Of a stretch of 56,700 nucleotides of DNA, positions 25,338 to 35,300 are shown piece after piece (the first letter of the stretch is position 1; the number at the start of each line of letters is the position of its first letter). This stretch comes from Clostridia bacterium. GTDB taxonomy: Bacteria; Bacillota; Clostridia; Oscillospirales; CAG-272. Where the stretch lies: the NCBI GenBank assembly GCA_017456895.1, contig JAFTIN010000048.1:1-56700 (forward strand). The letters are read 5' to 3'. The notes below the pieces were generated by a model. It ran no database searches and was not told the origin of the DNA. It worked only from the letters and a program-made list of their open reading frames with translations. A program made the translations under genes and the position numbers.

Positions 25338-26282
25338 ATGTTTGAGAAATTTGAGACCGTCTTTGACGGCAAGGAAGCGATCTTGGTTAATAATCTCGGC
25401 AGATACAGCCTCGCCGATACAATGGAATGCGGACAATGCTTCAGATACGAAAGAGTGCCGAGAGAGGACGGAGCCGTCGAATATATGACGGTCGTGAAGG
25501 ATAAGCTGATAAGAGTCGTCGAAGTAAATAAGGGAGAACTCATATTCCCGGGGATGGACGAGGTTACCTTCCGCGATATCGCGGTGCCTTACTTCTCACT
25601 CGAGAGAGATCTATGCAAGGTCAAAGAGAGTGTTATCGCCTCCACAGACTCCGAGTGGCTTATATCAGCGGCCGAGGCAGGCGAAGGAATTGCCATACTC
25701 ACACAAGAGCCGTGGGAAACATTAATGTCCTTTATCATATCCCAAAACAACAATATACCGAGAATAAGAAAAATAGTCAGAGAGATCTCTGCAGAGTACG
25801 GAACCAACTTAAGTGTAAAAAATGACTATAATAGTTGTCCTTTAAAGCGGATTGATGTGAAGCCCAACGACCACGACTGTAAGACGTGCGGAAGATGCTA
25901 CACCTTCCCAAGCGCAAAAGCGGTACTGGATAACCCCGACGGACTCCTCCCCTCCAAGCCCGGATTCAGATACGGGTACATACTCGACGCGGCAGAAAAG
26001 GTCACCTCGGGCGAGGTCGATCTCGATGCTATAAGGGAGAAAAACAGCTACGAATATACCCTCGAGGAGCTCAAGAAAATCAAAGGTGTCGGGGATAAAG
26101 TGGCCTCATGCGCCGCGCTGTTCGGCTTCGGAAATCTCGAGGCATTCCCCATCGACGTGTGGATGAAGAGAGCTATCGATACTTACTTTGACGGCAAGCT
26201 CGATCCTAATGCCCTCGGTCCTTACGCCGGAATAGCGCAGCAGTATATATTCCACTACATACGAAACGAAGCCAAGGAATGA
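25338..26282 (+). CDS. ogg: 8-oxoguanine DNA glycosylase/lyase (Ogg family)
   Basis: The 314-aa base-excision repair enzyme removes oxidised guanine. It has the N-terminal Ogg domain (FRYERVP, then YFSLERDL), a helix-hairpin-helix (ELKKIKGVGDKVASCAALFGF) with the catalytic lysine in the KVASC segment, and the essential aspartate in FPIDVWMKR. Between the usual elements SxEYG and the FPSA motif, an insert of about 25 residues carries four cysteines (SCPLKR, then DCKTCGRC), which could bind a metal ion. The gene stands alone with its own promoter and terminator. Confidence 0.9.
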   Translation: MFEKFETVFDGKEAILVNNLGRYSLADTMECGQCFRYERVPREDGAVEYMTVVKDKLIRVVEVNKGELIFPGMDEVTFRDIAVPYFSLERDLCKVKESVIASTDSEWLISAAEAGEGIAILTQEPWETLMSFIISQNNNIPRIRKIVREISAEYGTNLSVKNDYNSCPLKRIDVKPNDHDCKTCGRCYTFPSAKAVLDNPDGLLPSKPGFRYGYILDAAEKVTSGEVDLDAIREKNSYEYTLEELKKIKGVGDKVASCAALFGFGNLEAFPIDVWMKRAIDTYFDGKLDPNALGPYAGIAQQYIFHYIRNEAKE

Positions 26283-26306
26283 CCGCTGTAAAAACACAAT
26301 AATATT

Positions 26307-26345
26307 AAAAGAGCCGATGCTTTGCGCATCGGCTCTTGCTTTTTA
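26307..26345 (+). terminator. Intrinsic terminator after ogg
   Basis: AAGAGCCGATGC and GCATCGGCTCTT arms followed by GCTTTTT. Confidence 0.9.
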
Positions 26346-26352
26346 TCTAAAA

Positions 26353-26622
26353 ATCGTTTGTGTTGCGAAGTAATATGAAATACATAAAACTTAATAAAAT
26401 ACGGGGGAAATATCCGAAAATTACCGGTAGTACTTACGCTGAATAGATTTTGAGATAGTTTTGTCGTTCTTCGATCCGAAGCAATAGTTACCTATTGCGA
26501 GTTTAACAGAATACGGTGAAATATCCTAAAATGTAATTTTTGAGATAGTTGCCACGTACTTCTACCCGAAGCCGTATATGAATACGGCGAGTTAGGTAGA
26601 ATACGGGGGAAATATCCGAAAA
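26353..26622. repeat. Family X intergenic repeats, three diverged copies
   Basis: Inner arms: a degenerate copy near 26370, CAATAG/CTATTG near 26482 and CCGTAT/ATACGG near 26572, with AAG before and CGAG after in the last two. The last copy has all nested parts: AATTTTTGAGATAG, TTCTACC, inner hairpin, GGTAGAA, ATATCCGAAAATT. It ends directly at the infB stop codon, so it would form part of the infB 3' UTR. Confidence 0.85.
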
Positions 26623-29583
26623 TTACCTCTTAACTTCTTCCATGATGAAGGATTCAAGCACATCCCCCTCACGTATATCATTAAACTTCTCGATACCTAC
26701 ACCGCACTCATATCCTTCGTTAACCTCCTTAACGTCATCCTTGAATCGGCGGAGAGAGGAGATCTTATCCTCGAATATAACTACGCCGTCACGAACGATA
26801 CGGATGGAGGACTGACGGGTGATCTTACCGTCCTGGATATAACAGCCTGCGATAATGCCAACACCGGGCACCTTGATGGTCTGTCTGACCTCAGCGTGGC
26901 CCTGGAGGACCTCCTTAAACTCGGGAGCAAGCATACCCTTCATAGCGGCCTCTACCTCATCAATGATCTCATAGATGATACGGTGAGTTCTTATATCAAC
27001 GTTATTTCTCTCTGCGGACTCAAGCGCGTTTCTATCGGGACGAACGCTGAAGCCTACGATGATAGCACCGGAAGCGGCAGCAAGCATAACGTCGCTCTCT
27101 GTGATACCGCCGACAGCAGTGTGGATTACGGAAACCTTGACCTCGTCGTTGGAGAGCTTAAGAAGAGACGCCTTGACTGCCTCTGCAGAGCCGGCAACGT
27201 CAGCCTTAACGATAATGTTAAGAGTCTGTACGCCCTCGGAGATCATGGAGAACAGATCGTCGAGGTTAACTCTCGCGTTAGCATTGAGTATCTCCTGTCT
27301 CTGCTTCTCACGTCTCTGCTCTGCGAGGTTACGAGCCATTCTCTCGTCCTCAACCGCATTGAGCTCATCACCTGCCTGAGGAACGTCGTCAAGACCGATG
27401 ATCTCAACGGGAACGGAGGGGCCTGCAGCCTTCACGGTCTTGCCCTTGTCGTCGATCATCGCCCTTACTCTACCGGTCGCGGTACCTACGATAACGTAGT
27501 CACCCTGGTGGAGTGTACCGTTCTGAACGAGGACGGTAGCGACGGATCCGCGGCCCTTATCGAGCTTGGATTCAATAACAATACCCTTCGCACGCTTTTG
27601 AGGATTTGCGCGAAGCTCCTTCATCTCAGCAACAAGAAGTACGCTCTCGAGAAGGTCCTCGATACCCATACCCGTGTGAGCTGAAACGGGCACGGTGATA
27701 ACGTCGCCGCCCCAAGCCTCGGGAACGAGCTCGTAGGTTGTAAGCTGGTTGAGAATGTTGTCGGGATTGGCGGTGGGCTTATCCATCTTATTGATCGCGA
27801 CAACGATATCGATGCCTGCCGCCTTGGCGTGGTTGATAGCCTCGACGGTCTGGGGCATTACGCCGTCATCCGCCGCAACTACGAGAATTGCAATATCGGT
27901 GGACTTTGCGCCTCTCATACGCATTGCGGTAAATGCCTCGTGACCGGGGGTGTCAAGGAAGGTGATGTCCTTGCCCTGAGCCTTAACGCGATAAGCACCG
28001 ATAGCCTGGGTTATACCGCCCGCCTCGCCACGGGTAACGTTGGTATGTCTGATGGCGTCAAGAATGGACGTCTTACCGTGGTCAACGTGTCCCATAACGC
28101 AAACTACGGGAGCGCGCTCAACGAGATCCTCGTCATTATCCTCAGCCTCGGTAAAGAGCTTTTCCTCAATGGTAACGACAACCTCTTTTGTAACCTTTGC
28201 GCCAAACTCGTCAGCAATTATCTCAGCGGTACCAAAGTCGATAACGTCGTTAAGTCCCTTCATCTCGCCCATCATCATGAGCTTCTTGATTACCTCTGCG
28301 GAGGTCTTCTTAAGTCTTATTGCGAGCTCGGAAACGGTGATCTCGTCGGGAACGGTGATCTCAAGCTGCTTTTGTCTTGCTCTCTCCTGCTCCATACGCT
28401 TGATCTTTTCCTGCGCCGCTCTTTCCTTATCCTTTGCGGTCTTCTGATTCTGGCCCTTGTTATCCTGCTTTTTTAGCTTGGTCTTAGAGCTCTTCTGATC
28501 AGTACCGTTAAGAATTGCATAATACTGATCGTTATAGCGTTCGTCGTACTTGGAGAGATCGACGTGCGTTGTTCTGGTGTCGATGATCCTCTTGCCCTGG
28601 TTCTCATCACGGGTATAGCCGTCGAGATTTACACCGCCCTTAACGTTGCTTCTGTCAATAGAAGGAGTGATAGTCTTGAATTGCTGCTTCTGAGCCTTCT
28701 TTTCCTCCTTCTTGGGCTGTGCCTTCTGCTGAGCCTGCTGAGCCTCGAGCTTCTGCTTTCTCTCAAGCTGAGCCTGCTGCGCCTGCTGTGCAGGACGGAG
28801 TCCGGAATCCTTTCTCTGCGTTTCCGCAATAATGGGAGCTGCCTTCTGTACCGGAGGCTGCTGAGGCTTCTGTTGAGGCTTACCAAAGCCCTCTGCGCCC
28901 TTGCGCTGACCGTTTGCCTCACGGTTCATATTCTCGCGGCGCTTTGCAAAGGGATCGTCGGAGGGACGGGCGCCGTACTTGTTGCCCTGATATCCCTGAC
29001 CGTCGTTTCTCTTTTGATTATTATTGTTATTCCTGTCAAACTGAGGTCTCTGTCCGTCGCGCTGACCGTTTCTGTCAAACTGAGGTCTCTGTCCGTCGGG
29101 ACGCTGGGGTCTTTGGCCATCGGGACGCTGGGGTCTCTGACCCTCGGGACGCTTCTGGATCTCGGGTTTTGGCTCGGGCTTCTTTTCCTCTGCCTTGGGC
29201 TCAGGCTTCTTCACCTCCGCCTTAGGCTCTGCCTTGGACTCGGGCTTCTTTTCCTCTGCCTTGGGAGCAGCCTTGGGCTCGGGCTTCTTCACCTCTGCCT
29301 TAGACTCTGCCTTGGGCTCAGGCTTCTTTTCCTCTGCCTTGGGAGCAGCCTTCTTTTCAGTCTTATCTGCGATCTTGATAGTGATCTTACCCGTGGTGTA
29401 AGCTTCAAGGTCGTATATCTGGTGGGTGGAGGTTATGTGCTGCATGAAGACAGCGAACTCCTCGTCGGAGACGGTGCCGCCCGTCGTCTTCTCAATATCT
29501 ACGGTTTTAAATTCCTCGATGATGTCCTTAGACTTCATAGAGAAGTCCTTAGACAGATCGGAAATCTTAATTCCTTTTGCCAT
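26623..29583 (-). CDS. infB: Translation initiation factor IF-2
   Basis: The 986-aa GTPase brings initiator tRNA to the small ribosomal subunit. It has an N-terminal IF2N domain ([12 protein letters not shown]), a long low-complexity linker (residues ~75-310) of [12 protein letters not shown]-type and RPDGQRPQ-type repeats, then the G domain with [17 protein letters not shown] and NKMD, and the C-terminal fMet-tRNA-binding domain. The start at 29583 (MAKGIKI) fits the family, though its RBS is weak; an ATG-like start 12 bases upstream is possible. It is the last gene of the nusA operon; rbfA does not follow, family X repeats do. Confidence 0.97.
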   Translation of the reverse strand: MAKGIKISDLSKDFSMKSKDIIEEFKTVDIEKTTGGTVSDEEFAVFMQHITSTHQIYDLEAYTTGKITIKIADKTEKKAAPKAEEKKPEPKAESKAEVKKPEPKAAPKAEEKKPESKAEPKAEVKKPEPKAEEKKPEPKPEIQKRPEGQRPQRPDGQRPQRPDGQRPQFDRNGQRDGQRPQFDRNNNNNQKRNDGQGYQGNKYGARPSDDPFAKRRENMNREANGQRKGAEGFGKPQQKPQQPPVQKAAPIIAETQRKDSGLRPAQQAQQAQLERKQKLEAQQAQQKAQPKKEEKKAQKQQFKTITPSIDRSNVKGGVNLDGYTRDENQGKRIIDTRTTHVDLSKYDERYNDQYYAILNGTDQKSSKTKLKKQDNKGQNQKTAKDKERAAQEKIKRMEQERARQKQLEITVPDEITVSELAIRLKKTSAEVIKKLMMMGEMKGLNDVIDFGTAEIIADEFGAKVTKEVVVTIEEKLFTEAEDNDEDLVERAPVVCVMGHVDHGKTSILDAIRHTNVTRGEAGGITQAIGAYRVKAQGKDITFLDTPGHEAFTAMRMRGAKSTDIAILVVAADDGVMPQTVEAINHAKAAGIDIVVAINKMDKPTANPDNILNQLTTYELVPEAWGGDVITVPVSAHTGMGIEDLLESVLLVAEMKELRANPQKRAKGIVIESKLDKGRGSVATVLVQNGTLHQGDYVIVGTATGRVRAMIDDKGKTVKAAGPSVPVEIIGLDDVPQAGDELNAVEDERMARNLAEQRREKQRQEILNANARVNLDDLFSMISEGVQTLNIIVKADVAGSAEAVKASLLKLSNDEVKVSVIHTAVGGITESDVMLAAASGAIIVGFSVRPDRNALESAERNNVDIRTHRIIYEIIDEVEAAMKGMLAPEFKEVLQGHAEVRQTIKVPGVGIIAGCYIQDGKITRQSSIRIVRDGVVIFEDKISSLRRFKDDVKEVNEGYECGVGIEKFNDIREGDVLESFIMEEVKR

Positions 29584-29681
29584 ATTTTTCACCATTCACC
29601 GTTTGGTGAATTCCCTTTCGTTGAAGTATGATGGGAATTTTTTCGGAATTAGAGGTGAATATGCCAATTATGTTTTACATT

Positions 29682-30014
29682 TTAAGCATTTTCACCACTT
29701 AAAAGCTTTGTTATAGCAGATGAAAAATTCTCATCGGTTATACCGACTACAGCGGGCGTGTAGGTCTTGCCAAGCAATCTGCCAAGCTCGTCGGTTTCTA
29801 TCGCTAATACTGAAACGGGTGTGTGGTAAAACTCACACTTATAGATAATTTTCTTCTTCGTCCCTTCGGAGGATGAGCCCGATAGGAGCACGAGCTTAAG
29901 CTTACTCTTCTTTAGGTAAGCTATAACCTGCTCCGTACCTATTACAACCTTGCCTGCTTTCATCGCAAGGCCGAGCATTCCGAGGGCACGGCTTATAACG
30001 TTATTATCAGCCAT
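29682..30014 (-). CDS. ylxQ: Ribosomal L7Ae-like RNA-binding protein YlxQ
   Basis: The 110-aa protein of the L7Ae/L30e fold binds kink-turn RNA. Typical stretches are LGLAMKAGKVVIGTEQV and the C-terminal TPAVVGITDENF. It overlaps rnpM by 8 bases and lies between nusA/rnpM and infB, its invariant position in Firmicutes. Confidence 0.93.
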   Translation of the reverse strand: MADNNVISRALGMLGLAMKAGKVVIGTEQVIAYLKKSKLKLVLLSGSSSEGTKKKIIYKCEFYHTPVSVLAIETDELGRLLGKTYTPAVVGITDENFSSAITKLLSGENA

Positions 30015-30291
30015 GGCTAATCTCTTCTTCCATTATATCGTACACCGACTCGGGAATAGAGCACTCAAGAGAGCTTTCTATTCTCCTTGACTTGCGCGCC
30101 TTCTTAAAGCAGGCCGCCTTTCTGCATATATATGCTCCGCGACCGGACTTTTTGCCTGTAAGGTCAAGTGTGATCTCCCCCTCCGGAGTACGAAGAACTC
30201 TAACGAGCTCACTCTTCGGGAAGTGCTCACCGCAACCGACGCAGCGTCTTTCGGGTATCTTTTTTCGGGAAGGCCTATTAATTTCTGCCAT
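30007..30291 (-). CDS. rnpM: RNase P modulator RnpM (YlxR, DUF448)
   Basis: The 94-aa RNA-binding protein has the YlxR signature RRCVGCGEHFPKSELVRV and GRGAYICRKAACF. YlxR proteins have been reported to bind the RNase P RNA and modulate its activity. The start at 30291 overlaps the nusA stop (TGATG); a GTG one codon earlier is possible. Confidence 0.92.
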   Translation of the reverse strand: MAEINRPSRKKIPERRCVGCGEHFPKSELVRVLRTPEGEITLDLTGKKSGRGAYICRKAACFKKARKSRRIESSLECSIPESVYDIMEEEISHG

Positions 30292-31322
30292 CACGCCTTA
30301 ATGTCTATCTTACAGCCTGTGAGTCTTGCAACGAGCTTTGCGTTCTGGCCCTCCTTACCGATAGCCAAGGAAAGCTGATCGGGAGAAACGAGAACCTTAG
30401 CCGAGCGCTCTGCATCCATAACTACCGAGATGACCTTTGCAGGTGAGAGAGCCTCTGCAATAAACTCCTCAATGGAATCACTGTATCTGATGATGTCAAC
30501 CTTTTCACCGCTAAGCTCGGAGAGAATAGCGTTTATTCTCATACCGTTCTTACCAATACAGGAGCCGATAGCATCAACGTTCTCGTCTCTGGACTGAACT
30601 GCGATCTTGGTTCTGGAGCCCGCCTCACGGGAGACACCCTTGATAACGATGGTGCCATCCTGGATCTCGGGGATCTCAAGCTCGAAGAGCCTCTTTACGA
30701 AATTAGGGTGAACTCTGGAAAGCGATACGATAGGACCTCTGGTCTCGCCCGAATTTACCTCGGATACGAACACCTTGATTCTATCTCCGACATCGTGGAC
30801 CTCTCCGGGTATCTGCTCAGACTTGATGAGGGTCGCATAGCCCGTGCCGGTGTCGAGGATGAGGTTGCCGGAGATCATATCCACCTTATCAACAACTGCG
30901 GTGATGATCTCTTCTCTCTTCTCCTCATAAGCTTTAGTCTGCTTCTCACGCTCTGCGGTGCGGATAGCCTGGATGATCATCTGCTTTCCGGTCTGCGCGG
31001 AGAAACGGCGGAAGGTCTTGGTCTTGAGCTCGGTCTCAACGTAACCGCCAAGCTTGTTTCTGCGGCTTAAGGACTTTGCCTCTGTAAGACCGATCTCGCA
31101 CTTAGGGTCAACTACCTCTCCGTCCGGCACGACAAGGCGTCTGTGGAACACCTTCATGTCACACTTCACAGGATCGAGGTGAACTCTGATAAGAGCGGTT
31201 GCTCCTACCTCTTTTCTGCACGCGTTGGCGAGCGCTTCCTCGATCTTTGTAAGCATGTACTCCTTGGAGATACCGCTTTCTTTCTCAAGAAGGTCAAGGG
31301 AGGTGAATAATTCTGCGTTCAT
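30291..31322 (-). CDS. nusA: Transcription termination/antitermination factor NusA
   Basis: The 343-aa RNA polymerase-binding factor affects pausing and termination. It has an N-terminal domain (ELFTSLDLLEKE), an S1 domain (~135-200) and two KH domains (ending in KVLVSPDQLSLAIGKEGQNAKLVARLTG). The length is that of the short Firmicutes NusA without acidic repeats. It overlaps rnpM and follows rimP by 126 bases. Confidence 0.96.
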   Translation of the reverse strand: MNAELFTSLDLLEKESGISKEYMLTKIEEALANACRKEVGATALIRVHLDPVKCDMKVFHRRLVVPDGEVVDPKCEIGLTEAKSLSRRNKLGGYVETELKTKTFRRFSAQTGKQMIIQAIRTAEREKQTKAYEEKREEIITAVVDKVDMISGNLILDTGTGYATLIKSEQIPGEVHDVGDRIKVFVSEVNSGETRGPIVSLSRVHPNFVKRLFELEIPEIQDGTIVIKGVSREAGSRTKIAVQSRDENVDAIGSCIGKNGMRINAILSELSGEKVDIIRYSDSIEEFIAEALSPAKVISVVMDAERSAKVLVSPDQLSLAIGKEGQNAKLVARLTGCKIDIKA

Positions 31323-31448
31323 TTTTTCCTTTTTACCCGTAGCATAAATGCTACGCCCTTTCTATATTAATTATTAATAATCAAGAAGTAAGTAATCAAT
31401 TGATTACATATTTATTTAAATCCGTATTATACGGAGTAATGTTCAAGA

Positions 31449-31910
31449 TCAATCCTCGGTGTAGACCGTGGTAAGCTTGGATATCTCGTCGCGGCTAAGA
31501 GACACGCTCTCTTCCCCCTCGCGGATAGTGACGGTGGAGTCCTCGTAGGACTCAAGAATGCCGATAAAGGACTTTCTGCCATCCTTAGCCGAGAAGAGCT
31601 TAGCCTCAACGCGCCAGCCGATGCAGAAGAGAATGTGCTCGTCGGTACGGAGATCCCTCTCCGCCCCGGGGCTGGATACGTCAAGATAGTAAAATCCCTC
31701 GATGGGATCAAGCTCGTCGATTATAGGATCTATGGCTCTGTGAACCTTCTCACAGTCGTTAATATTGATGCCCTCGTCGTTATCGATCGTGATCTCAAGG
31801 TGATAATCTGCGCCGATCTTGGAATAGGTAACGTCCCATATTCTGTAGCCGAGCTCGGTAACGGTAGGAAGTATAGCCTCTCTTACTGTTTCTTTAACGC
31901 TTTTCTTCAT
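31449..31910 (-). CDS. rimP: Ribosome maturation factor RimP
   Basis: The 153-aa protein helps to mature the 30S subunit. Motifs: LGYRIWDVTYSKIG, INDCEKVHRAIDPIIDE and YLDVSSPGAERDLRT. The start at 31910 (MKKSVKETV) is set by family length; the upstream AGAGGAA is a little far (about 15 bases), so the exact start is less sure. It is the first gene of the nusA-infB operon, behind a structured leader. Confidence 0.93.
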   Translation of the reverse strand: MKKSVKETVREAILPTVTELGYRIWDVTYSKIGADYHLEITIDNDEGININDCEKVHRAIDPIIDELDPIEGFYYLDVSSPGAERDLRTDEHILFCIGWRVEAKLFSAKDGRKSFIGILESYEDSTVTIREGEESVSLSRDEISKLTTVYTED

Positions 31911-31933
31911 TTTTCTGTCTTTAATTCCTCTCC

Positions 31934-31993
31934 TTCGGCAATGCGGCGCCGAATTTGTTTTTACAACAACAGAGAGTGACCTTTCGGTCACTC
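31934..31993 (-). promoter_or_regulatory. Structured leader of the rimP-nusA operon
   Basis: Two hairpins lie between promoter and start codon on the minus strand: GAGTGACC-GAAA-GGTCACTC (31993-31974), a GNRA-type tetraloop near the expected 5' end, and TTCGGC/GCCGAA (31953-31934), just before the purine-rich GGAGAGGAA. They may stabilise the transcript or control translation. Confidence 0.55.
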
Positions 31994-32019
31994 CCCATTT
32001 CTTTCATATTTCTACGCAT

Positions 32020-32048
32020 ATTATATCATATTTTTTGGGGAAAATCAA
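32020..32048 (-). promoter_or_regulatory. Sigma-A promoter of the rimP-nusA-infB operon
   Basis: On the minus strand TTGATT (32048-32043), a 17-base spacer and TATAAT (32025-32020). Confidence 0.8.
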
Positions 32049-32089
32049 TAGCTATATGTAATTTTCTCAAAAATATTTTAAAATACGTA

Positions 32090-32317
32090 TTATTCCTCAG
32101 GATCTCTGTCGTTAGGAGCATCACCGAGGGGATACTTACGATCCCTCAGTCGGCGCATTCTTGTCTCTCTTGAAATCCTTACCATCAGCTTTTCGATACG
32201 GCGGACTACGTCCTCACGCTGCTCTTCAAGTCTGTTGGCCTTTTCCTTACGCTGCTTATCCGACATGTCGGCAATCAGCTTATCGGCAAATTTATCTCTT
32301 TTCTGAAATAATCCCAT
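32090..32317 (-). CDS. Small charged protein, 75 aa, unknown
   Basis: This short helical protein (MGLFQKRDKFADKLIAD, then a Lys/Arg/Glu-rich helix) has no membrane segment and no recognised family. It lies 18 bases downstream of the giant protein gene on the same strand, so it probably shares its transcript. The ATG follows GGAGGAAACAGTT. Confidence 0.65.
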   Translation of the reverse strand: MGLFQKRDKFADKLIADMSDKQRKEKANRLEEQREDVVRRIEKLMVRISRETRMRRLRDRKYPLGDAPNDRDPEE

Positions 32318-32335
32318 AACTGTTTCCTCCCGATA

Positions 32336-35300
32336 TTAAAGCGGCCAATGCTTAAGAATGATGTCTATATACTTGTGGAAGTTTACGGGCAGGATGAGCT
32401 TGGATGCCTCGAGTATCTGCGGTCCCATAAGTATCATGCCAACGACGAAGAGGAGGATGGCGCCGAGTACACCGTATGCGAGGTACATAGCTCTCATCTG
32501 CTTCTCGCGCTTTCTCGCTCTCTTGAGAACCCTGATGGTGGAGCGCTCGATAGACTTCTTAAGGATGCGGATATCGCGCTTAGCGATCTTCTTCTCCTTG
32601 AGATAATCTCTCTTAACCTTACCAACAGGCTTTTCCTTCCTTAATATATAGTTAACTCTTGCAAGCTGACCGCGAAGATCAACTACCTCGTCCATCTTAT
32701 CGAAGATTCTCATCTTCTCGTTACGGGTCACGCGGTGCTTGTTAAGTACGTTGAAGTATCTTCCGAGTCTGTAACGAGCCCACTTGCGCGCTCTGAGAAC
32801 GGCCTTTGCCCTACCCTTGGTGCTGCCTCTCATACCGTTCTCGGTACCGGAGTAGATCTCAAGGAGCTGGGTGTTGATATCGTCACGGATGTCAAGAAGG
32901 CGCATAAGCTCCTCACGCATAGCGATGAGCTCCTCACGGTCTGCCTTTGCGGGAAGATCCACCTTCTCAAAGTTTGTAGCGACTACGGAGTAGTAACGCT
33001 CGTTATCAAGCTTCTCAAACTTGGTAGCGGAAGCTATTCTGGCCTTAAGGTTCTTGAGCTTGGCCTTGCTGTCGCGGAGCCAACGCTTTTCCTTAGTGGT
33101 TCTGTACTCACCGGAGAACTCATCCTGAACTCTGGAGACCTCAAGCTGGAGCATAGTGTAGTTGTACTGCACTCTTGCCTCGATCATCTTGTTGTCGGTA
33201 GCGCACTGCTCACGGGAGAGTGCGGAGAGCTTCTTCTTATCGAAGTAGGAGAGTCTTTCCTTCTTGGGAGTTCTTCTTCTGCTTCTCGCAAGCTTAACGC
33301 CCTCGGTGTATGGATGAACCTCGGGAAGTCCGTAGTTGTTGAAGTCGCCATCCCACTCGGGATCGTAGGTCGAGCCGTACTCAAGCATGAACTTGCCGTA
33401 CTTCTTCGCCCTCTTAAGACGGCGCTTATTGGTCTTGAGCCTGGTATCGTAGTCCTGCATGAAGTAGAGCATCTCTTTTTCCTTGAGATCCTTCTCATAC
33501 TCCTTGACAGCCTGTTGATCAAGCTCCTCGCGTCTCATCTGCTTTGCGTCCTTCATTACCGTCTTGGCGTCGGCCATCTCGAGCGCGCCGCTGTCGGTAT
33601 ACTTTTCCGCAAGCTTAAGAGTCTCGGTATCGTATCTGAGCTTCTTAAGACGCTTCTTATCCTTCTTAATGAGCATAGCGAGCTCGTTATTCTCTCTCTC
33701 TGCTCTTCTGATCTCGTTAACAGTAGTGATCCTCGGAACGCTGCCGACCACTACGTCACCGGACTCGGGAAGAGTGAGGTCAAGGAACTTCTCGTCAAAC
33801 TCATCGGGTAAATACTCGGGATCGGGATAGATAAGGCCTGTGTCGGACTCTGCTCTCTTGATTGCGGCGAGCATATCCTTCTCGAGCTGCTTCTTCTCGC
33901 GCTTAGCTCTTTCCTTGGTTTCCTTATTATCCTTCTTTACGAGATCGAGCATCTCCTTTTCTTCAGCCATCGCGGTACGGTTCTTATAAACAAGATTATC
34001 GTAATCTGTGATGAGCTTATTCTCGTGCTCGCTTCTCTTCTCACGGGTTTTCTGAATATGCTTCTCGTGTGCGGCAACAAGCTTTGCATCCTCTGCATCC
34101 TTTTCAGACTGACGGATGGAGTTGTAAAGCTCCTTGTCAAAGGTCTCGGGGTAATCGTCGTAGTCCATATCAAGTACGGGAACGAGCGACTTCTCCGCCT
34201 TAAGAACAGCCTTTTCTGCAAGGAGAGCCTTCTTAGCTCTTTCCTTTTCTTCCTTCTTATCGGCCTTAGCAAGAGCGAGCATCTCCTCCTGCTTCTCAAG
34301 CTCAGCGAGGTTCTTTCCGCGTACCTTATCATAGTACTCGGTAGCCTTCTCATCCTTAGTCTGCGCTCGAGACTCGGTTTTTGCTAACTTTGCTTCACGT
34401 TTTGCAAACTCTCGAGCCGCAAAAGCTTCAAGGTCGTCTTCACGAGTTCTTGTATAAAGAGCCTCGTCAAAGGTCTCGGTGTAATCATCGTAGACAAGAT
34501 CATCACTCTCGGTAAGGCCCTTGTCAAAGCGCTTTGCAGCCTTGATAGTAGCCTTTTCCTTAGCCTCTTTTTCCTTCTGTTCCTTCTTGTCTGCCTTTGC
34601 AAGCGCGAGCATCTCCTCATGCTTTTCAAGCTCGGCGAGGTTCTTGCCGCGCACCTTATCAAAGTACTCGGTAGCCTTCTCATCAGCGCTCTGGTGACGG
34701 GATACGCTCTTTGCGTGCTTTGCATCACGTCTTGCAAGCTCGTCAGCAGCCTTAGCCTCAGCCTCTGCCTCACGAGTTGCATTGTACAGATCCTCGTCAA
34801 AGGTCTCGGTATAATCGGGATAAATTACGTCGTCAGACTCGGTAAGTCCCTTCTTTGCCTTAGCCTCTGCCTTATCGAGAGCGCGAGCCTTAGCGGCGTT
34901 GTCCTTTTCCTCCTTGGTATTGAGCTTCTCAAGAGCGAGCATTTCTGCCGCCTTTTCCATTCTTGCGATCTCTTTACCTACGGCCTTGTCATAATCGGAA
35001 AGGATCTTATTCTCTTCCTTAGAGGTGCTTAGAGCACGCTTATCTGCCTTTGCAGTCGCATTCTCAAGAGCGGATTTAGCCTTTGCATCCTCCTCGAGCT
35101 TCTTATCTGCCTCATAGGCATCCTTGTCAAAGGTCTCTGTATAATCGGAGTAAACGACATCTGCTGTCTCGGTAGCGTTGGGCTCGCTCTTTCTGGTAGC
35201 AGCCTTTGCAGCAGCCTTGGCAGCCTTTTCTCTCGCTATTTCTTCCTTATATGTAAGAAGCAGCTCATCTCTCTGCTCACGCTCGCGGAGAACCTTCTCC

